Source: CAVZCK01 sp963773735 (lineage in GTDB: Bacteria > Pseudomonadota > Alphaproteobacteria > Rhizobiales > Rhodomicrobiaceae). From it: a stretch of 64,000 bases of DNA. This document shows, in pieces, positions 63,974-64,000 of the stretch (its first letter is position 1; the number at the start of each line of letters is the position of its first letter). The stretch covers positions 1 through 64,000 of the forward strand of contig CAVZCK010000020.1 of assembly GCA_963773735.1 (NCBI GenBank). The letters are read 5' to 3'. The position numbers and the translations under genes were made by a program. The notes below the pieces were generated by a model. It made no database searches. It had not been told where the DNA came from and saw only the letters and a program-made list of their open reading frames with translations.

Positions 63974-64000
63974 ATGAAACTGGTTTCCGGCAATAGCAAT
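63974..64000 (+). CDS. prs: Ribose-phosphate pyrophosphokinase, N-terminal 9 codons
   Basis: The last 27 bases encode MKLVSGNSN, matching the start of PRPP synthetases of alphaproteobacteria (MK-V-GNSN). The gene runs off the window. Only nine residues can be seen, so the call rests on this motif and on the usual position. Confidence 0.6.

Overview
The window is GC-rich chromosomal DNA of an alphaproteobacterium, most probably from the Hyphomicrobiales (Rhizobiales). The evidence is the gene content: an LdtR-like MarR regulator, hrcA-grpE, a DUF6111 gene next to a CCA-adding enzyme, a BA14K-like protein, UbiK, GluQ, DenD, and a MoxR/DUF58/DUF4159/VWA membrane cluster. No species can be named from the sequence alone.

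Layout. 0-2.3 kb: a minus-strand nitrile hydratase operon (peroxidase-like protein, cobalt-type alpha subunit, frameshifted beta subunit and accessory protein). 2.4-6.5 kb: housekeeping and accessory genes (YedK, LdtR-like, aldo/keto reductase, frameshifted WrbA, methyltransferase). 6.7-22.7 kb: the most unusual block. It holds a repeat-bearing secreted protein, an outer-membrane barrel protein with a repetitive N-terminal linker, a pentaheme cytochrome, a CcmF-CcmH-CcmI haem-lyase operon in the order of NrfEFG, a BA14K-like protein, and a four-gene operon (2Fe-2S/FAD reductase, tetrahaem c554-like protein, b-type membrane protein, decahaem cytochrome). Read together, these could form a path for electrons between the cytoplasmic pyridine nucleotide pool and the cell surface; this is inference. 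22.7-34.6 kb: a patchwork with an IS1380 remnant, a CDP-alcohol phosphatidyltransferase, a dienelactone hydrolase lying between an intact uracil-DNA glycosylase gene and a second broken tail of one, ETF-QO, a lower-GC membrane gene, an SDR, a carboxylate-amine ligase, a VIT-family transporter, a complete IS630 element, an Rhs scrap and a histone-H1-like gene.

34.9-48.2 kb: hrcA-grpE, pssA, gluQ, a double palindrome, an esterase, denD, a glutaminase scrap, cspA, two tRNA genes (Val with an aberrant T-loop, Asp), a fatty acid hydroxylase, MFS, metallophosphoesterase, Nudix, a glutathionyl-hydroquinone reductase and a GNAT gene. 48.2-55.2 kb: a minus-strand MoxR-type operon. 55.3-64 kb: a second Nudix gene, DUF6111, CCA-adding enzyme, proC, ybjN, ubiK, lgt, midA/NDUFAF7-like, pgeF, a broken lipoprotein gene and the first codons of a probable prs gene.

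Quality note. At least twelve genes are broken by single-base shifts, nearly all one-base insertions, several in short G/C runs. For nine of them the length after repair fits the family or gives one uninterrupted protein. This points to consensus errors in the sequence at least as strongly as to gene decay, so genes labelled pseudogene here should be read as 'frameshifted as given'.
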